The translations under genes were made by a program, and so were the position numbers. Source: Bacillota bacterium (GTDB taxonomy: Bacteria; Bacillota; Clostridia; Lachnospirales; Lachnospiraceae). Taken from it: a stretch of DNA of 64,000 nucleotides. The stretch is from the NCBI GenBank assembly GCA_023416695.1, contig JAEZGY010000027.1, positions 1 to 64,000 on the forward strand, written 5' to 3'. This document shows, piece after piece, positions 33,415 through 42,013 of the stretch (the stretch's first letter is position 1; every line of letters starts with the position of its first letter). The notes beneath the pieces were generated by a model. The model was not told where the DNA came from, did not search any database, and saw only the letters and a program-made list of their open reading frames with translations.

Positions 33415-35865
33415 CTACTTTAGTAATTCTTTAACAACCCTAACTGCCTCCTGGGCATCGCTGGCATAGCCATCTGCACCGATTTCCTTTGAAAAGCTTT
33501 CTGTAATTACAGCTCCCCCTATGATAATCTTAGCCTTAAGATTGGCTTCATTTCGAAGTTTTACTACTGTCTTCATTTCCAGCATAGTAGTGGTCATTAA
33601 TGCACTTAATCCTATGATGTCTGCATTTTTCTCTTTTGCTACTTCTATAATCCTTTCACTTTGAACATCCTTGCCAAGATCAATGATTTCATAACCATAA
33701 TTCTTTAACATGAGTGCCACAAGATTCTTACCAATATCATGAATATCACCTGCTACTGTGGCTATTACTATGGTACCTAATTTCTTTCCATGATTCGCCT
33801 CCTCTAGCATAGGCTCTAGATAATCAATTGCAGTCTTCATGGTCTCTGCACTGGCTATTAGCTGTGGAAGAAAATACTTCTGTTCATCAAATAAAAGCCC
33901 GACCTGATTAATGGCTGGTATCAAATGTTCATCTAACAGTTCAGAGGCCTTAGCCCCTTCACTTAGCGACTCCTTTACATGCCCCACAATGTGCTTACGA
34001 TTTCCTTTTACTACATCCTCAAATAATATACCTTCTCTTTTCTCATTTTGCAACTGCTCATAATTACTAGTAGGTGCCTTCTCTTTCGCTTTATTTCTCA
34101 CCTCTACTGGGTGGCTACTTACCTGGTTAATGTAGCGAAGGTCTGCCCCCTCTTTATCTAGTAGTAAATCAGAGGCAAAGGCTAGATTCATTAAAAGCTC
34201 CTGGCCCGGGTTGGCAATCGCCATGGTAAGTCCTTCTTTTATTGCAAAAGACAGAAATGCACTATTAACAAACTGCCTCTCAGGTAGCCCAAAGGAGATA
34301 TTAGAAAGACCACATACGGTTAACACCTTAAGCTCTTCCTTACAGTACCGAATGGTTTCTAGGGCCTCTATGGCAGCCTTCTTGTTAGCACCTACTGTAT
34401 TTACCAAGGCATCTACAATAATATCCTCTTTGGTAAGGCCAACATTTTTAGCTTCTTTTATCAGAGAATCTATGATAAATCGTTTTTCCTCCATATCCTT
34501 TGGAAGTCCCTTTTCAGACAAAGGCAAGAGAATAAACATAGCTCCATATTTTTTAGCTATGGGAAGAAGGCGCTTAACTTTCTCAGGCTCAAAGCTTATG
34601 GAATTAATTAGGGCTCTACCAGGATAAATACGAAGAGCTGCTTCTATGACCTCCACATGGCTAGAGTCAATGCAAAGAGGTACATCCACTAACTGAGTCA
34701 CCTCATAGATAGCCTTGACCATCATTTCCAACTCATCTATCCCATTTGTCCCCATGTTAATATCTAGAATCTGGGCTCCTTGTTCTACCTGCTCCTCTGC
34801 CATCTGCCCTACTAAATCTAAAACCCCTTCTTTTAACTCCTTCTGTAATGGTTTCTTCCCCGTAGGGTTAATTCTTTCTCCAATTACAGTAAATCCTCCT
34901 GTTAAGTGGATTTGCAGTAAAGTACGTTCTGTGGCAAGAGCATAGAATCTATTGTTTGGAACCTTATTTAAGGACTGTCCTTTCAAACTTTCTACAAGCA
35001 GCTGGATATGTTTAGGTGTTGTTCCACAACAGCCTCCCAATATGTTAGCCCCTGCTTTAATTAGGAGGCTCATTTCTTTAGCAAACTCCTCTGAATCCAT
35101 GGAAAATACAGTCTTGCCATCAATTAATAATGGAAGGCCTGCATTTGGTTTTGCTATGACAGGAACTGTAGCAACTGAGCACATCTTTTCCACGATGTTA
35201 ACGAGCTTCTTAGGGCCTACAGAACAGTTTACTCCCACTGCACAAGCTCCTAATTCCTGTAATACTACCATAGCAGCCTCAGGAGTCGTTCCATATAAGG
35301 TACGACCATCCTCATTAAAGGTGAGCGTTACCATAAATGGTAAATCACATAACTCCTTAACCGCAAGGGCTGCTGCTCGACATTCCTGTAAACTCATCAT
35401 GGTTTCTATTACAAACAGGTCTACTCCTGCCGTTAAAATGTGCATAATTTGTTCTTTATAAACATCCACCAACTCTTCAAAAGTGAGGCTTCCCATAGGA
35501 TATAACTGCTCTCCAGTCATAGTTAAGTCTGCACCCACATATACTTTGCGGTCTCTAACCTCTGCTCTTTGTATCGCTTGTTTTGATAGTTCCACTAAGG
35601 CTCTGTTGTATTCTCCTACCTTATCCTCTAAGCCATATTCCTTCAGTTTAATTCGATTTGCTGTAAAGGTGGGGGCAAGTATGATGTCAGACCCTGCCTC
35701 TAAATAATTCTTTTGTAGCTCGATTAACGCATTGGGATTATCTAAAATCCATGTCTCAGGACATACACCCGAAATCATTCCTGCCTCCTGTAGGTTAGAG
35801 CCCGTAGCTCCATCTAGGATGACATATTTTGATTGTACTAATTGCTCGAATTCCTTATTAGTCAT
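33415..35865 (-). CDS. metH: Cobalamin-dependent methionine synthase without reactivation domain
   Basis: 816 residues. Modules: homocysteine-binding zinc barrel (~1-300; DGATGSNLQEAG, GVNCSVGP, GGCCGTTPKH with the zinc cysteines), pterin-binding barrel (~335-590; GERINPTGKK, DINMGTNG), four-helix cap and B12 domain (~610-816) with GDIHDIGKNLVALMLKNYGYE, the His that ligates cobalt. The protein ends right after the B12 domain; the AdoMet-dependent reactivation domain of E. coli MetH is missing, as in several anaerobes, so a separate reactivase is needed. ATG at 35865 is preferred (GTGAGG 9 nt upstream) over GTG at 35880. Six codons' length separates it from the preceding gene. Confidence 0.94.
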   Translation of the reverse strand: MTNKEFEQLVQSKYVILDGATGSNLQEAGMISGVCPETWILDNPNALIELQKNYLEAGSDIILAPTFTANRIKLKEYGLEDKVGEYNRALVELSKQAIQRAEVRDRKVYVGADLTMTGEQLYPMGSLTFEELVDVYKEQIMHILTAGVDLFVIETMMSLQECRAAALAVKELCDLPFMVTLTFNEDGRTLYGTTPEAAMVVLQELGACAVGVNCSVGPKKLVNIVEKMCSVATVPVIAKPNAGLPLLIDGKTVFSMDSEEFAKEMSLLIKAGANILGGCCGTTPKHIQLLVESLKGQSLNKVPNNRFYALATERTLLQIHLTGGFTVIGERINPTGKKPLQKELKEGVLDLVGQMAEEQVEQGAQILDINMGTNGIDELEMMVKAIYEVTQLVDVPLCIDSSHVEVIEAALRIYPGRALINSISFEPEKVKRLLPIAKKYGAMFILLPLSEKGLPKDMEEKRFIIDSLIKEAKNVGLTKEDIIVDALVNTVGANKKAAIEALETIRYCKEELKVLTVCGLSNISFGLPERQFVNSAFLSFAIKEGLTMAIANPGQELLMNLAFASDLLLDKEGADLRYINQVSSHPVEVRNKAKEKAPTSNYEQLQNEKREGILFEDVVKGNRKHIVGHVKESLSEGAKASELLDEHLIPAINQVGLLFDEQKYFLPQLIASAETMKTAIDYLEPMLEEANHGKKLGTIVIATVAGDIHDIGKNLVALMLKNYGYEIIDLGKDVQSERIIEVAKEKNADIIGLSALMTTTMLEMKTVVKLRNEANLKAKIIIGGAVITESFSKEIGADGYASDAQEAVRVVKELLK

Positions 35866-35886
35866 ACTACAATTCCTCACCTTTCC

Positions 35887-37668
35887 TTACTGTATTTGAA
35901 TGTTATCCATTAAACTTACCCGGTTGAATGGTAGCATAAAATAATAACCATCTGTAAAATCTTTTAACTCGTCAATCAGCTCATTGGCAAGTTCGGCTCC
36001 TACAAGCTCAGCTTCCTCTTTTGACATATCTTTATGATAACGCATCACAATAGAGTCTGGAACTGTTATACCAAAAAATTCATTTTTGATAAAGTTTGCA
36101 TTGCGATAGCTGACAAACGGCATAATACCACAGAGTAGTTTTGTATCCACCTTTTGCTTAATCTGATACAGCCTCTCAATATCTTCCTTCGAATAGACTG
36201 GTTGAGTAAAAAAATAGCTAGCTCCTCCATCAATCTTACTCTTTATGCGATCAACAACCTTATCTAGACTTCCTCTAGCATAATTAAGAGCACCGCCATA
36301 ACAAATAGGATCTTTGTTAAAGTGTTCGTCATTCATCTCTTTTATATAATTCATAAGACGGATCGAATTATAATCAAACACCGAGGTTGTATTAATTCTA
36401 CTTTCTCCTGCCACAGGATCTCCAGTTACTACAAGAAGATTACGAATGCCATTGATATAAGCTCCAAGTAAACAAGAACGCATGGCGATCATATTCTTAT
36501 CCCTACAGCACACATGAGGCATTACTGGCATTCCAGTTTCCTCATGTAGCTTGATACTCATAAGAATAGAATCTACCCGACTTCTTCCCATAGGGGAGTC
36601 AGCCATAGTAATGATATCACAGCAACCTGCTTGTAGCCTTCTAGTGAGTTCCACTAATTTCTCGTAATCGGCATCATAAGGTGGGTCAAGCTCCACAGCT
36701 ACTACCTTCTTACCAGAGGAGAATAGCTTATAAAAATCATTTTCCTTAGGTTTTATCTGCTTCTGTGTAGTACTTTTTTGTAGTTCCGTAATACTAGTAA
36801 TGGAGATGCCTTCTCCTATAAGCTTTTGTACCATTAAGGCAATATGTTTTGGTGTAGTTCCACAGCAACCACCTAATATGGAGACTCCCAGGCGACTAAT
36901 TTTTTGCATGTTCTCAAAGAAGTATTGAGAATTCTCCCGAAATACCATTCGACTTTGTAACTGCTCTGGATATCCTGCATTAGGCATAATCGTGATATAT
37001 TTATTCTGTGGCAAGACGATATTTTCTATAAGGGTTAGCATATGACCAGAGCCTATGCCACAATTAAACCCAAAGCTATCTAGCTCTTTTATCTCTTCTG
37101 CTTGGCGACATAAGCGATTGGCTGAAATTCCAGACATAGTATAGCCATTTTTGTTGACACAGAAATTGGCCATGATAAATACGTCACTTTTCTCTCTAAT
37201 GTACGGTATTAACTTTTTTATGTAATAAAAATCAGCAAAGGTCTCAAACAGGATTGCCTCTACCTGTTCTTCTATAAAATTGTCCACAATAGCTTTATAC
37301 TCTAATAGTAGAGCCTCTTCCTCTACTCCGTATTGATTCGGAATTGGACCAATGGAACCTACAATAAACAAGGTTTGTTTTGCTTCTTTCCTTACCTCTT
37401 TGGCAAGGCTTACTCCCTGCCGTAGGATCTGTTCCCTCTCTTTTTCTCCAATATGAAGTGAAAACACATTAGCTGCAAAGGTATTGGTGCGAAGCATAGT
37501 AGCTCCTGCTTCTATGTATTCTCTGTGAATTGACTTCACAAACTCTGGCTCTTTTAGATTAGCTAACTCGCTAATGGCATGCTGATCCACCTTTTTGCTA
37601 GCATAATATGTTCCCATAGCTCCATCTGATACTATTCTGTTATGTACGATATATTCCCTTAAGGTCAT
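35887..37668 (-). CDS. Homocysteine S-methyltransferase / methylenetetrahydrofolate reductase fusion
   Basis: 593 residues from the ATG at 37668 (GAGAGG upstream). Residues ~1-280 form a homocysteine methyltransferase barrel (SDGAMGTYYASKKVDQ, FNCGIGSGHM, GGCCGTTPKHIALM with zinc cysteines). Residues ~310-593 are a MetF-like reductase (VAVELDPPYDADYEKL, ITMADSPMGRSRVDS, NLLVVTGDP, FFTQPVYS), which makes 5-methyl-THF for MetH. The same fusion occurs in Firmicutes as the YitJ type. Upstream of metH with a 21-bp gap. No SAM riboswitch was found upstream. Having two homocysteine methyltransferase domains in one operon suggests different methyl donors. Confidence 0.92.
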   Translation of the reverse strand: MTLREYIVHNRIVSDGAMGTYYASKKVDQHAISELANLKEPEFVKSIHREYIEAGATMLRTNTFAANVFSLHIGEKEREQILRQGVSLAKEVRKEAKQTLFIVGSIGPIPNQYGVEEEALLLEYKAIVDNFIEEQVEAILFETFADFYYIKKLIPYIREKSDVFIMANFCVNKNGYTMSGISANRLCRQAEEIKELDSFGFNCGIGSGHMLTLIENIVLPQNKYITIMPNAGYPEQLQSRMVFRENSQYFFENMQKISRLGVSILGGCCGTTPKHIALMVQKLIGEGISITSITELQKSTTQKQIKPKENDFYKLFSSGKKVVAVELDPPYDADYEKLVELTRRLQAGCCDIITMADSPMGRSRVDSILMSIKLHEETGMPVMPHVCCRDKNMIAMRSCLLGAYINGIRNLLVVTGDPVAGESRINTTSVFDYNSIRLMNYIKEMNDEHFNKDPICYGGALNYARGSLDKVVDRIKSKIDGGASYFFTQPVYSKEDIERLYQIKQKVDTKLLCGIMPFVSYRNANFIKNEFFGITVPDSIVMRYHKDMSKEEAELVGAELANELIDELKDFTDGYYFMLPFNRVSLMDNIQIQ

Positions 37669-37694
37669 AATAATATCCTCTCTGAGACTTTTTA

Positions 37695-37721
37695 AAGTAT
37701 GGGGCATATTGCCCCATACTT
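37695..37721 (-). terminator. Hairpin between lipoprotein and the methyltransferase fusion
   Basis: AAGTATGGGGC (37695-37705) is perfectly complementary to 37711-37721 with a 5-nt loop. It starts right after the lipoprotein stop codon. The following minus-strand sequence is TTAAAAAG, so the U-run is poor. It may be a weak terminator or an mRNA-stabilising stem. Confidence 0.5.
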
Positions 37722-37722
37722 A

Positions 37723-39441
37723 TCATTGACTATCCATATGATCCTCTATTTTAGAAGACCTCTTCTTCGTATAATACAAAGTAATGCCTAAACCTGCAAC
37801 TACAACTAGAAAAATAATTGCAATGATCCAGAAATAATATAGCTGATACATTTGTTTAAAACACAGTTCTATTGAAATGTTATGATCTGCTGTATCGCTA
37901 CCTTTTAGTACATAGGTCTCATCATACTCTAGCTCACTTAATTTTTCTTTAGAATCCAAATACTCCTGATTTCCAACCTTACCACCATATAATCCAGCAG
38001 CTTTCTCGATATTTACCTCATAATCGTAGCGAATCAAATCCATATTCCATTGATATCCCTCTAGCACAGGTAAATAATTATCTAGATCTAGATTGTCATA
38101 AAATCCATACCGAACGTATTTTAGATTTTGTCTTGATAGCTTCTCAAAACCGTAACTCTCGTTTAGACCTTGGTCCATTTTTTGAAAGGAAACAAAAACA
38201 AGTCGAATGCTATCCCCTTCATCAAAAAATGTAATCTTATCGCTTATGTGTGGAAAATACTGTGCCAACTGCTCCCTGGTGATATCGCAATTATTTTTAA
38301 GATAAGATACCTCTATGGAGCGTTTACAGCTTAGATCACTACTAATATCATAGGTAATTTCGATGTTTTTTAAATCTACCATGTGATTGGAGTTACTCTC
38401 CATGGTATAGCCATAGTCCTTACTAACACAGGTACCATATTGATACTGAGCCGGAACCTCCACTGCTTGTCCCGCCTGGGTAAACTTAGTTTCTTCATTG
38501 ACCTCTGGAAGCTTTACATATACATACACATTAGGATCAGTCATGGAAAAGGTATTTAAAAACTCAGTTAAGAAATAGTTTTCCTGTAATACATATTTTT
38601 TTTGAAAAGGGTTATTTACAAACTCATAGGAAAGAGAAGTATCTTGATTTCTCGAATCAGCACTCTTAAGAAAATCTAGTATTTCTTCCTGCCCCACTAA
38701 GTCATAGGTGATTTTACTATTGGCGGTATCGATAGAAACCTTCGTTGAATAACCTTCAAGGATTTTTTTAGCTCCCTCTAAATCAATTCTATCTAGACTT
38801 CCTTTTTCAAACAATAGCTCGATTCTTTTGCTTTGCTTCTCAAACGAGAAATCCGAATATATATTAGCTTTTATTAATTTGGGTGAAGTTTCCACATAAA
38901 AGCTAGGATTACCAGTTCCACTATACACTAGCTGATCCTCAAAATACATCTCATTTTTAGTTACATCATATAAGGTAAAATAACTAGCAAAGGCCGAATA
39001 CTTACTGTCCTTAAATGCATCTATCGCCCATGAAATAAGTTCATAGCTACAGTCCTCCTCAGAGAATTCCACATTACTTTGAAATGCATTCTCACTGGTC
39101 TGCCAGGTAGCATTATGACTTTCCCCTGTTATACTAGTTATCTTTTGATTATATTCTTCGATATTACTAAATTGTATAGAAAACTGATACTTTGCATCTC
39201 CATTATCTAGATTTGTCCTACTGATGGTGATTCCATCTGGAGCCGCTTGCTTTAATAAAATATCTAGTTCATCAAATCCATTTGTCAAATTTTTTGCATC
39301 ACTAGCACTAATTATTGCTGTAATAGAACGAGTGCCACCGCCTTCAGAATTAAAATAAGTCTTGGAGGTAACCGAAGCACCACAGCCAGATAACGTCAAC
39401 ATAGACATTAGAACTATAAAGCAAAATATTAACCTTTTCAT
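37723..39441 (-). CDS. Membrane-anchored lipoprotein of unknown function
   Basis: 572 residues. Lipobox LSGC at ~residues 17-20 gives a lipid-anchored N-terminus, and a second anchor is a hydrophobic segment near the C-terminus (YYFWIIAIIFLVVVAGLGITLYY) followed by a basic tail. The ~500 residues between are extracellular and beta-rich with no family I recognise. Two anchors are unusual for a lipoprotein. Stands 54 bp upstream of the methyltransferase fusion on the same strand, with a hairpin in between. Confidence 0.7.
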   Translation of the reverse strand: MKRLIFCFIVLMSMLTLSGCGASVTSKTYFNSEGGGTRSITAIISASDAKNLTNGFDELDILLKQAAPDGITISRTNLDNGDAKYQFSIQFSNIEEYNQKITSITGESHNATWQTSENAFQSNVEFSEEDCSYELISWAIDAFKDSKYSAFASYFTLYDVTKNEMYFEDQLVYSGTGNPSFYVETSPKLIKANIYSDFSFEKQSKRIELLFEKGSLDRIDLEGAKKILEGYSTKVSIDTANSKITYDLVGQEEILDFLKSADSRNQDTSLSYEFVNNPFQKKYVLQENYFLTEFLNTFSMTDPNVYVYVKLPEVNEETKFTQAGQAVEVPAQYQYGTCVSKDYGYTMESNSNHMVDLKNIEITYDISSDLSCKRSIEVSYLKNNCDITREQLAQYFPHISDKITFFDEGDSIRLVFVSFQKMDQGLNESYGFEKLSRQNLKYVRYGFYDNLDLDNYLPVLEGYQWNMDLIRYDYEVNIEKAAGLYGGKVGNQEYLDSKEKLSELEYDETYVLKGSDTADHNISIELCFKQMYQLYYFWIIAIIFLVVVAGLGITLYYTKKRSSKIEDHMDSQ

Positions 39442-39572
39442 CCAGTATCACTCCTTTGACAGTGTGCTCTTATTCTATCATATGTAGACAAAAAATAGCA
39501 ACCTAAGTATCAACCTACCCTTTCTATTATTTACATATACTACCAAATTATTCTTACTTTCTTGGTTTTAAA

Positions 39573-39665
39573 ATGCAAAAATATGCCACAGAACTAGGTA
39601 TTGAACTAATGGAAAGCGCAGCTTTGTTCGATACTATGAAGGACAGAGAAGCTAAAAATTGTTGA
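39573..39665 (+). pseudogene. Possible 30-codon gene remnant
   Basis: ATG to TGA frame with protein-like composition (MQKYATELGIELMESAAL) but no ribosome site, directly upstream of the small acetyltransferase gene. Family not recognised; may be chance. Confidence 0.2.
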
Positions 39666-39702
39666 TTTTACTCCAATCATAATACAGGAGGTAAAAAATA
39701 AT

Positions 39703-39978
39703 ATGGATTTTATTTATGAAGAAAACAGAATCTACTTAAAGGATGAACATAAAAAACTAATCGCTGAGGTTACCTTCCCTTATGTGAAGGAAACAACAGT
39801 AGAAATCAACCATACTTATGTAGATGAAAGTCTAAGGGGGCAAGGAATTGCAAGTAAACTATTAGAAGCGGTTACTAAAGAACTAACTAGGCGTAATCTA
39901 AAAGCCATACCTACCTGCTCCTTTGCCGTAAGTTGGTTTGAAAAGCACCCAGAATCAAATGAATTGTTAGAACCGTAA
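39703..39978 (+). CDS. Small GNAT-like acetyltransferase (YjdJ type)
   Basis: 91 residues. Matches the short N-acetyltransferase family of the YjdJ type: an antiparallel beta core, then the acetyl-CoA loop YVDESLRGQGIASKLLEAV and a closing CSFAVSWFEKHPE. These mini-GNATs lack the N-terminal substrate part of normal GNATs; substrate unknown. GGAGG precedes the ATG. Lies alone on the plus strand and ends in a bidirectional terminator. Confidence 0.85.
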   Translation: MDFIYEENRIYLKDEHKKLIAEVTFPYVKETTVEINHTYVDESLRGQGIASKLLEAVTKELTRRNLKAIPTCSFAVSWFEKHPESNELLEP

Positions 39979-39985
39979 GCGCACC

Positions 39986-40023
39986 AAAAGCGATACTTAA
40001 GTCAAAACATAAGTATCGCTTTT
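39986..40023. terminator. Bidirectional terminator
   Basis: AAAAGCGATACTTA (39986-39999) is perfectly complementary to 40010-40023. Serves the mini-GNAT and the converging anti-sigma gene. Confidence 0.9.
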
Positions 40024-40046
40024 CCTTTTACAAAAGACAATGAAGA

Positions 40047-41270
40047 TTAATTTTCCAAATTAGGCGTCGGCATATTAGAGATATATGCACCGTCAATGGC
40101 AGGCACATAATAATATCCGTAGCTATTCATTCCATCGTCACCTTTCTCCTTTGGTAATTCAACATAGAAACGATAGTATGGAATATAGTATTCTTCTTCC
40201 CATCCTATGCCATAGACAAGTTCCACCTTCTTAATATAATCCTTTTCAGGCATTTCATCACAAACAGATGTAATATACTTACCTGCAAGCAAAAGTTCTT
40301 GTGCTTTACTTACAGTAATCACTGGATAGTCTCCCATTTTTTTGGATAAGTCTGTCTTAACAACTCTAGCCATTGATAGTCTACCGCTCTCATCACAATA
40401 AAACATCACTTTATTATAATTATAATTGACAATCTTCTCCACCTGATTACCATATCCTTCAAAAAACTCAATGTTATAATCTTGCTTATGGTCTATATTG
40501 TAATCTCCACCCTCTATACTAACCTGTGGGGCATCCATTCCAATTAGCTCCTTGTACTCCTCTTTTAGATACTTAGAAACTGCAACATAATTTTCATATG
40601 GTGCATAATGAGTGTAGTTATATTGATCTGGAAGTGTAACCGTAGGTTCAAAGCTTATGGTTACTGTCATCTCCATGTCAACTTCCATCATTATCCCATT
40701 TGTCTCAGCCATAAGTCTTGTTGGCTTAAAATAAGCATCAGGAACGGGTTCTCCTATTATTTTAAACTTTTCTATTATTTGCTGTTTTGTTGCTTCGTCA
40801 GGTGAATCATCGGTAATTGTGAGGTTATCTGTGTCTAGGCCAAGCCTCTTTGCAACCTCTAATAAGCGCTCTCTCATCTTGTCAAAATCTGCTCCTAGCA
40901 CTTCGTAGGTACCGTTATAGACATAGGTTAGAGTGTTTTTATAGACAGGCAGGGTTGTAAGCTCCGTATTTTCATTCCATGGATTGCCACTAACAAATTC
41001 TGAAGCATCATAGGCACTTACATTACCAAGTCCCATGTCTCCTTTTACTTGCTCTGGAACCGTGATTTTAACAAGAGGCCCTGTCTGAATTACAGACTTT
41101 TCTTTTGGTATAAACTGTAGCCCAAAAAGAACTGCAGCTGCAAGACAGGCTGCTATACCACCCCATCTAAGCCAGCCACCCTTTTTCTTAGTCTTTGTAT
41201 CATTGACTGCATTAGAGATCAGCTCATCCTCGATATCTCCAATTGCGTCAAGTAATCTTTCATTTTTCAT
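40047..41270 (-). CDS. Membrane anti-sigma-like protein, partner of the adjacent ECF sigma
   Basis: 407 residues. A short cytosolic N-terminus (MKNERLLDAIGDIEDELISNA) followed by a KTKKKGG stretch, one membrane segment (~35-52, IAACLAAAVLFGLQF) and a large outside domain with no recognised motif. Its start overlaps the sigma gene stop (ATGA), typical of translationally coupled sigma/anti-sigma pairs. The N-terminus resembles that of the second pair at 48062 (ED-rich helix then KKK before the membrane segment), so the two are probably paralogous regulators sensing envelope conditions (inference). Confidence 0.75.
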   Translation of the reverse strand: MKNERLLDAIGDIEDELISNAVNDTKTKKKGGWLRWGGIAACLAAAVLFGLQFIPKEKSVIQTGPLVKITVPEQVKGDMGLGNVSAYDASEFVSGNPWNENTELTTLPVYKNTLTYVYNGTYEVLGADFDKMRERLLEVAKRLGLDTDNLTITDDSPDEATKQQIIEKFKIIGEPVPDAYFKPTRLMAETNGIMMEVDMEMTVTISFEPTVTLPDQYNYTHYAPYENYVAVSKYLKEEYKELIGMDAPQVSIEGGDYNIDHKQDYNIEFFEGYGNQVEKIVNYNYNKVMFYCDESGRLSMARVVKTDLSKKMGDYPVITVSKAQELLLAGKYITSVCDEMPEKDYIKKVELVYGIGWEEEYYIPYYRFYVELPKEKGDDGMNSYGYYYVPAIDGAYISNMPTPNLEN

Positions 41271-41827
41271 AGCATAATACCCTCCTTTTCAAGGTGCTCC
41301 TTCAACTCCCTTCTCATACGGAAAAGCAAGGAGGCAAGATTGCTCTCAGTCATACTATATACCTTAGCAATATCTCGAATGGAACTTAAGTACCAGTAGC
41401 GTCTAATGAAGATATTCCGTTTTATCTCTGGTTGGGCATAAAGAAAATTCTCAATTGCACTGATTAAAATCATATCTTCTACTACCTGCTCCACATTACT
41501 TGTGGATGGTATACAATCCTCCAATTCAGACAGTACCAATTCTGTTTGTCCAAATCCTCGTTTCTCGGTATTGTACTTCTTAAAACGATTTATTGATAGA
41601 TTACGAGTAATCTTTCCCAAGTATGTAGATAAGCGATTGGGACTATGGGGAGGCAGAGAGTTCCAGGCACCTAAATAAGTGTCATTGACACACTCTTCCA
41701 CATCCTCATGATTATGCAGAATATTATAGGCAATTGTTTTACAGTATTTTCCGTACTTTTTTGCGGTTGCATTAATGGCAGTTTCTGAACGTTGCCAGTA
41801 TAAATCAATTATTTCTTTATCTTCCAT
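41267..41827 (-). CDS. ECF-type RNA polymerase sigma factor (first pair)
   Basis: 186 residues. Sigma region 2 (~residues 20-90: IAYNILHNHEDVEECVNDTYLGAWNSLPP, LGKITRNLSINRFKKYNTEKR) and region 4 (~125-180: KRNIFIRRYWYLSSIRDIAKVYSMTESNLASLLFRMRRELKEHL). AAGGAGGAAG precedes the ATG. A TATAAT -10 lies ~35 bp upstream. Followed by an overlapping membrane partner. Very similar in start and layout to the sigma gene at 48826, indicating duplication within a family common in Clostridia. Confidence 0.92.
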   Translation of the reverse strand: MEDKEIIDLYWQRSETAINATAKKYGKYCKTIAYNILHNHEDVEECVNDTYLGAWNSLPPHSPNRLSTYLGKITRNLSINRFKKYNTEKRGFGQTELVLSELEDCIPSTSNVEQVVEDMILISAIENFLYAQPEIKRNIFIRRYWYLSSIRDIAKVYSMTESNLASLLFRMRRELKEHLEKEGIML

Positions 41828-41969
41828 TTCTTCCTCCTTCCTTATTCACGTAAAGGCCTTTCAATTATATACACAATAAAAATCCCCGTTCATTGCATAA
41901 ATTATTATTTTAAGAAAATTATATCGTTAAATAATATTTTTTTCTATCAATCTTTATGGGAAACGAAAA

Positions 41970-41995
41970 ACGGCATGGTCCAAAGACCATGCCGT
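41970..41995 (-). terminator. Terminator of the GH3 gene
   Basis: ACGGCATGGTC (41970-41980) pairs with GACCATGCCGT (41985-41995), with a T-run on the minus strand, ~20 bp after the stop. Confidence 0.92.
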
Positions 41996-42013
41996 ATAAA
42001 AAACAAGATGTAA

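Noticed and set aside
34952..35461. 169-codon plus-strand open frame inside metH
   Set aside because: Antisense to the homocysteine-binding domain; no start signal.
37669..37722. SAM riboswitch or methionine T-box upstream of the methionine genes
   Set aside because: The 54-bp gap holds only a simple hairpin and a ribosome site; too short for either element.
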